NCBI RefSeq assembly: GCF_963678635.1
Contig: NC_087064.1
Coordinates: 40,398,530 to 40,462,529 of the forward strand
Direction: 5' to 3'
Source of the DNA: Symsagittifera roscoffensis
Taxonomy: Eukaryota > Xenacoelomorpha > Acoela > Convolutidae
Length of the DNA: 64,000 nucleotides
Part shown: piece by piece, positions 59,935-64,000 of the stretch
Layout of the letters: each line of letters starts with the position of its first letter
Position numbering within the stretch: position 1 is the stretch's first letter
Translations under genes and position numbers: made by a program
Notes under the pieces: model-generated
Told to the model about the DNA's origin: nothing
What the model saw: only the letters and a program-made list of their open reading frames with translations
Database searches by the model: none

Positions 59935-60416
59935 GAAGCCAACCTTACAACAACTGCCTAATCAATGGAGACGCCGCTACAGTACTTTCGAGGAGCTTGA
60001 GGACAAGGTAACGAGGCAAATAGCCAACTCAAGCGAAATCGAGTATGTTAAGCTTAGTTTCGAAGAGGTAAGCATTTGTTGCGATTTGCTCGATAAATTC
60101 GCAGACGACTTGGACGCCTTTTCCACTCAAGAAGCAGAAGACTGCCTCGACACCTTCAACGCTTTCGAAAACGAAATTGCGACCTACTAATCAATGTTAG
60201 GAAGTACGAAAAGGTCTTAACAAACGATGGTTCAATTTCCACAAGGTCAAACAGTGCACTCAGAAAACTAGGCACATCTGCAACAGCCAATGTACCAGTA
60301 AGAAGCTCAAATACCACTGAAAACTTGGTCAACAGCGTCATCAAAACTCCGGCTGTCGTTTTTTTTATTTTACACGTCCAACTACGATTTTTACTTTCGA
60401 ATTAGACGCTAGTCAA
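59935..60416 (+). pseudogene. BEL/Pao gag N-terminal region, unit 6
   Basis: Third near-identical N-terminal region of the homogenised group; the same stop after ENEIATY and the same frame change after it. Confidence 0.6.
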
Positions 60417-60631
60417 CGCTAGTTTCAACTGGCAATAACAGATATGCTCTACTAACAACTACTGCGAATAGTCCAGTTACTTCATCTGAACAGTTCGTTG
60501 AAAACCACTTCAACGATCCCCATTGGACTACTTCGCAATCACACGACCACCAACGCAACAGTTTTTCCGGCAACGAATAAAGACAAGTCAACAACGTTAC
60601 CAATTATCCGACTACTGGCATCACCTACAGT

Positions 60632-61159
60632 ATGAAAGGATTCAAGTTACCGGACATAAAACTACAATTTGACGGCAACCCACTGGAGTGGAACAACTGG
60701 TTTGAATTCTTTCAGACTGCGATAGGCAACAATCCACGTCTAAGCCCTGTTGAGAAAATTACTTACTTGCAACCATTATGTACTGGTAATGCTAAATCCT
60801 TAATAGATAGCTACTGAACCAACTCTTCTCAATACGAACAGGCAACACTTGAATTCGTGTGTACATATGGTAACCCAAAATATGTGGTGTCAGCGTTCAT
60901 CAGGGAACTCGGAAAGTTTGACAAATTGAAACTAAGCGAACCACAAGGATTTATCAGATACGCTGCTTTCATACGGAAACTAAGTCACAACTTCGAAGTC
61001 AACGGCTACACCGCTGATCCGATTTCTAGTAATCTGACTCGAATTGCTGGCTCAAAGCTCCCAGTAAGTCTACTAATGAAGTGGGAAGATCACTGCGTGC
61101 TGCACGACCTCGATGGGCGCGTGCCGAAGACGCTATCTAAACTCATTGAGAGGGGGTAG
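60632..61159 (+). pseudogene. BEL/Pao gag capsid region, second type B unit
   Basis: LPDIKLQFDGNPLEWNNWFE, then LSPVEKITYLQPL, AKSLIDSY-stop, and from 60857 a 100-residue piece starting MCTYGNPKYVVSAFIRELGK and ending LSKLIERG. The last part matches 52078-52353 closely. Together the two type B units show what the type A units have lost. Confidence 0.78.
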
Positions 61160-61767
61160 GGGCCCCCTCGGAACATCAGACATTTGGCCAGTTTAGAGGT
61201 TACTTTTTAAAAAAAATTAGACGGGTGCTCAAAAACTCTCCGTTAGAATTCCCTAATTTTTTGCATGCGACCCTAGATCGTGGAAATAATGGCAGTTTAA
61301 TAATGCCGCTTTTTTATGGCTTTATTTTTGAGAAGGGTTTTGGTCATTTTTGCCCTTTTCCCAAATATCTCAAGTGATTTTTTCAATTATCTATAATTCA
61401 GTAAATTTTTCGGCGTTGGTCAAGAAGAGCTTTCTAATAGTACCTAAGAGATGTGATATGATGATTTAAACCGTTTTGCATAATTTTTTTTTGCTTTCGC
61501 GAAAAATAAAAATTTCACTTTTTAAGACGGTCATCTAAGGTTCGAAAAATGAAAAATTTTCTAATCTGAAAATAATGGATTCTGAGTGGCAAAAACGCTG
61601 GAGCTCGTTTTTCAAAAAGGAAACCCGATAGCCAAATGTTTTTTTAGCCCAAAAATTGTGCTTCAAATTTTCAAAAGCCCTTTTATTTCCTGATCTCAGG
61701 GAAAAACATCAATGGTAAAATGTTTTCGACATTATGTCATCATCGGTAACTAAAAAATAGCAAAATT
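61160..61767. other. Linker of the second type B unit
   Basis: About 600 bp matching 52354-52960 at clear but lower identity. No gene. It is followed directly by mid-gag sequence (61768 onward), so the N-terminal gag part is deleted here; this explains the short 1,735-bp spacing to the next unit. Confidence 0.6.
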
Positions 61768-61971
61768 GTGAAAACTAAAAAAATATGCCAATGTGCATCA
61801 GCCAATGTACCAATAGGAAGCTCAATTATCACTGAAAACTTTGTCAACAGCGTCATCAAAACTACGGCTGCCGACTTTTCATTTTACACGTCCAACTACG
61901 GTTTGTACTTTCGAATTAGACGCTACTCAACGCTAGTTCCCCACCTCTACGAGGAATTAACAGAGCTATAG
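61768..61971 (+). pseudogene. BEL/Pao mid-gag fragment
   Basis: A 67-residue frame with SANVPIGSSIITENFVNSVI, a Tyr/Phe-rich stretch (FYTSNYGLYFRIRRYST) and HLYEELTEL. It is the segment between the N-terminal and capsid parts of gag, fused at its left to linker DNA (ATGAAAACTAAAAAAATATG-like). Confidence 0.55.
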
Positions 61972-62366
61972 ATAAATTAATCAATGGTGTCATCACTACC
62001 TCTGCAACTGGTTTCGTATCAGTCTCACCTACTGCAAACCTGGGTAATTTTGCGCTACTCTATGATACAACTTCTTGCCTCCACCAGTTTCCAATGAAAA
62101 TCCTACTTGGAACGACAACTCAACACAGAGAGCCCAGATGTCAACTGGCAATAACAGATATGTACTGCTAACAACTTCTTTTGCGAATAGTCCAGTTATG
62201 TTATCTGAACAGTTCGTTGCCAACCACTTCAACGATAATCATAGGACTAACTCGCAATCACACGACCAACAACGCAACAGTCTTTTCGAGTCAGCAACAA
62301 CGTTACCAATAAAGACAAGTCAACAACAACGTTACCAACTACCCGACTACTGGTATCACCTACAGT

Positions 62367-62591
62367 ATGAAAGGATGCAAGTTACCGGATGTAAAATTAC
62401 AAAAGTTTGGCGGCAACCCACTGGAGTGGAACAAGTGGTTTGAATTCTTTCAGACTGCGATAGGCAACAATCCACGTCTAAGCCCTGTTGAGAAAATTAC
62501 TTACTTGCAACCATTATGGTGTACTGAAAATGCGAAATCCTTAATAGATAGCTACGGAATTAACTTCTCAATACGAACAGGCAGCACTTGA
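62367..62591 (+). pseudogene. BEL/Pao gag capsid segment, type A unit 7
   Basis: A 74-residue piece: LPDVKLQKFGGNPLEWNKWF with D-to-G change in the otherwise constant FDGNPLEW, then NNPRLSPVEKITYLQPLW. Stop, then minisatellite. Confidence 0.72.
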
Positions 62592-62684
62592 ATTGGTGCG
62601 TACATACGGTAACCCCAAATGTCGTGTCAGCATTCATCAGGGAACTCTAAAAGTTTGACAAATTGATACTAAGCAAACCTCATC

Positions 62685-63142
62685 TAAAGGGACTCAGTCT
62701 TAAGGACCCCATATCAAGGTGCCATTCCTAGGCTTCATCCTCAGAACGCGATCCTCAAGACCTATTTGGAGCACTCAATTTCAGGACCCATCTTTGGTGC
62801 CAATCTCAAGGATACTATCTGAGGGTCCCAATCTCAGGGCTCATCTCCAAGACCCGATCTCAGGAGCCAACATCGGGGGCCAATCTCAAGAACCCCATCT
62901 GAAGGTCCCAATTTCAGAGCTCGTCATAAGGACCCCATCTCAAGGTGCCACGCCCTATCCTCAAAACGCGATCTCTAAGACCTATTCGCAGGACACGGTT
63001 CCAGGAGCCTCTTCAGAGCCAATCTCAAGGATCCCATCTGAAGGGACCAAGTCTTTAGGACCCCATCTCAAGGTGCCAATCCTAGGCCCTATGTTCGGCA
63101 CGCAATCCTCAAGGCCTATCTGCAGGACACTGTCTCAGGAAC
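62685..63142 (+). repeat. Degenerate minisatellite block 6
   Basis: Same theme and length as blocks 3 to 5, more diverged, open for 163 codons in one frame. Confidence 0.78.
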
Positions 63143-63554
63143 CAATTTTGTGCTTAAACCTGAAAATTAATAGTCATTTTACAAAATTTTCAGACCAAAA
63201 ACATGAATGATCAAAAAAAAACAACTTTCTAGTTCGCAATCCAATTTGTGCTAATTTTTGTGCTTCTTTTCTTGTTAAAAAAATTTGTACAACCTCAGAT
63301 TTGAGTTTTTAGATGTTCATTGTTTTGTTAATCCTAAGGGTACTAAGGTAGAACTTAACAAAAAAAAACAGGTTCCCGTATACAAAAAAAACTAAGACAA
63401 AACCCTATAGCCAAATTTTTTTTTTAGCTCAAAACTCGTGCTCCAAATTTTTAAAAGCCCTATTATTTCCTTCACTCATAATTAAAAAGCGTTTTACAAA
63501 CCACATCTACGAAAGTATATACGAAATACTCTTTAAACTACCTCATAGCTCCAA

Positions 63555-64000
63555 CGAAGCCAACCTTACAACAACTGCCTAATCAATGGAGACGCCGCTA
63601 CAGTACTTTCGAGGAGCTTGAGGACAAGGTAACGAGGCAAATAGACAACTCAAGCGAAATCGAGTATGTTAAGCTTAGTTTCGAGGAGGTAAGCATTTGT
63701 TGCGATTTGCTCGATAAGTTCGCAGACGACTTGGACGCGTTTTCCACTTAAGAAACAGAAGACTGCCTCGACACCTTCAACGCTTTCGAAAACGAAATTG
63801 CGACCTACTAATCAATGTTAGGAAGTACGAAAAGGTCTTAACAAACGATGGTTCAATTTCCACAAGGTCAAACAGCGCACTCAGAAAACTAGGCACATCT
63901 GCATCAGCCAATGTACCAATAGGAAGCTCAATTATCACTGAAAACTTTGTCAACAGCGTCATCAAAACTACGGCTGCCGACTTTTCATTTTACACGTCCA
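63555..64000 (+). pseudogene. BEL/Pao gag N-terminal region, last unit, cut by the window edge
   Basis: FEELEDKVTRQIDNSSEIEY, LDKFADDLDAF and a TAA in place of a Gln codon (ACTTAAGAAACAG), the same stop as in unit 1 near 49215. It continues through the Ser/Thr-rich part to the end of the window. Confidence 0.6.

Larger units (their letters stand above)
47705..64000 (+). repeat. Tandem array of about 1.89-kb units derived from BEL/Pao gag
   Basis: A marker sequence (reading LPDIKLQFDGNPLEWN or a close variant) recurs at 49943, 51829, 54987, 56861, 58749, 60632 and 62367; most spacings are 1,874-1,888 bp (the 3,158-bp gap holds a LINE and extra sequence). Each unit carries: N-terminal gag, mid gag, the FDGNPLEW capsid segment, then either a minisatellite (type A) or more gag (type B), then an AT-rich linker with GGTTCCCGTATAC. 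Units at 56.2-60.0 kb are nearly identical. All frames are broken, so this is satellite-like DNA, not functional gag. It runs off the right edge. Confidence 0.85.

Noticed and set aside
49242-63965. Recurring minus-strand 62-residue frames (MMTLLTKFS...) in the array
   Set aside because: They are antisense to the Ser/Thr-rich mid-gag segment and recur only because the unit recurs.

Overview
This is animal (invertebrate) nuclear DNA, made almost entirely of nested and tandemly amplified retroelements plus one small candidate host gene. The case for a metazoan rests on the element families (a Penelope-like element with a GIY-YIG tail, CR1/jockey-type LINEs, a LINE with a restriction-like endonuclease, BEL/Pao gag remnants, a Ty3-type LTR element), GT/AG intron borders and AT-rich intergenic DNA. 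I cannot name the species.

Layout. A dispersed, apparently non-coding repeat (here called R) is the ground layer of the left 42 kb. R copy 1 is split into five pieces by insertions: a Penelope-like element (340-3625), a CR1-type LINE (about 3830-7202), a giant LTR retrotransposon (7230-31024) and a 5'-truncated LINE (31066-34009). R copies 2 (40285-40792) and 3 (41333-42417) preserve the uninterrupted sequence, so most insertion points can be read directly. A 4,297-bp block (LINE 3' part plus R plus flank) is tandemly duplicated (31626-35922 and 35923-40219), apparently without differences. A fragment of a LINE with a restriction-like endonuclease follows (42418-43672).

The most striking object is the giant LTR element: about 23.8 kb, 897-bp LTRs with TG...CA ends differing by about 1%, coding strand minus. 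Reading on the minus strand it has a 2.8-kb leader full of tandem repeats, a Ty3-type gag (coiled coil, capsid region, two CCHC knuckles), pol (protease, RT, RNase H, integrase), a macro-like domain, and then about 10 kb of extra ORFs between pol and the 3' LTR. These include a coiled-coil protein, an SGNH/GDSL-type hydrolase with all catalytic blocks visible, a second SGNH-like protein with an altered nucleophile motif, a 991-residue protein of unknown type, and a protein with an internal 748-bp duplication. Several in-frame stops and frameshifts interrupt gag-pol and the macro region, so this copy is probably dead as it stands.

About 43.7-47.7 kb looks like unique host DNA. It contains a decayed tRNA-derived SINE and a proposed three-exon gene (45120-45155, 45909-46118, 46678-47157), all junctions phase 0, encoding a Gln/Ser-rich protein with an AT-hook.

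From 47.7 kb to the end the DNA is a tandem array of about 1.89-kb units derived from a BEL/Pao gag gene. In most units the 3' part of gag is replaced by a degenerate minisatellite (type A); two units keep the longer gag (type B). A 5'-truncated LINE with a perfect 13-bp target duplication sits in one unit, and a 34-nt snap-back hairpin marks a rearranged junction in another.
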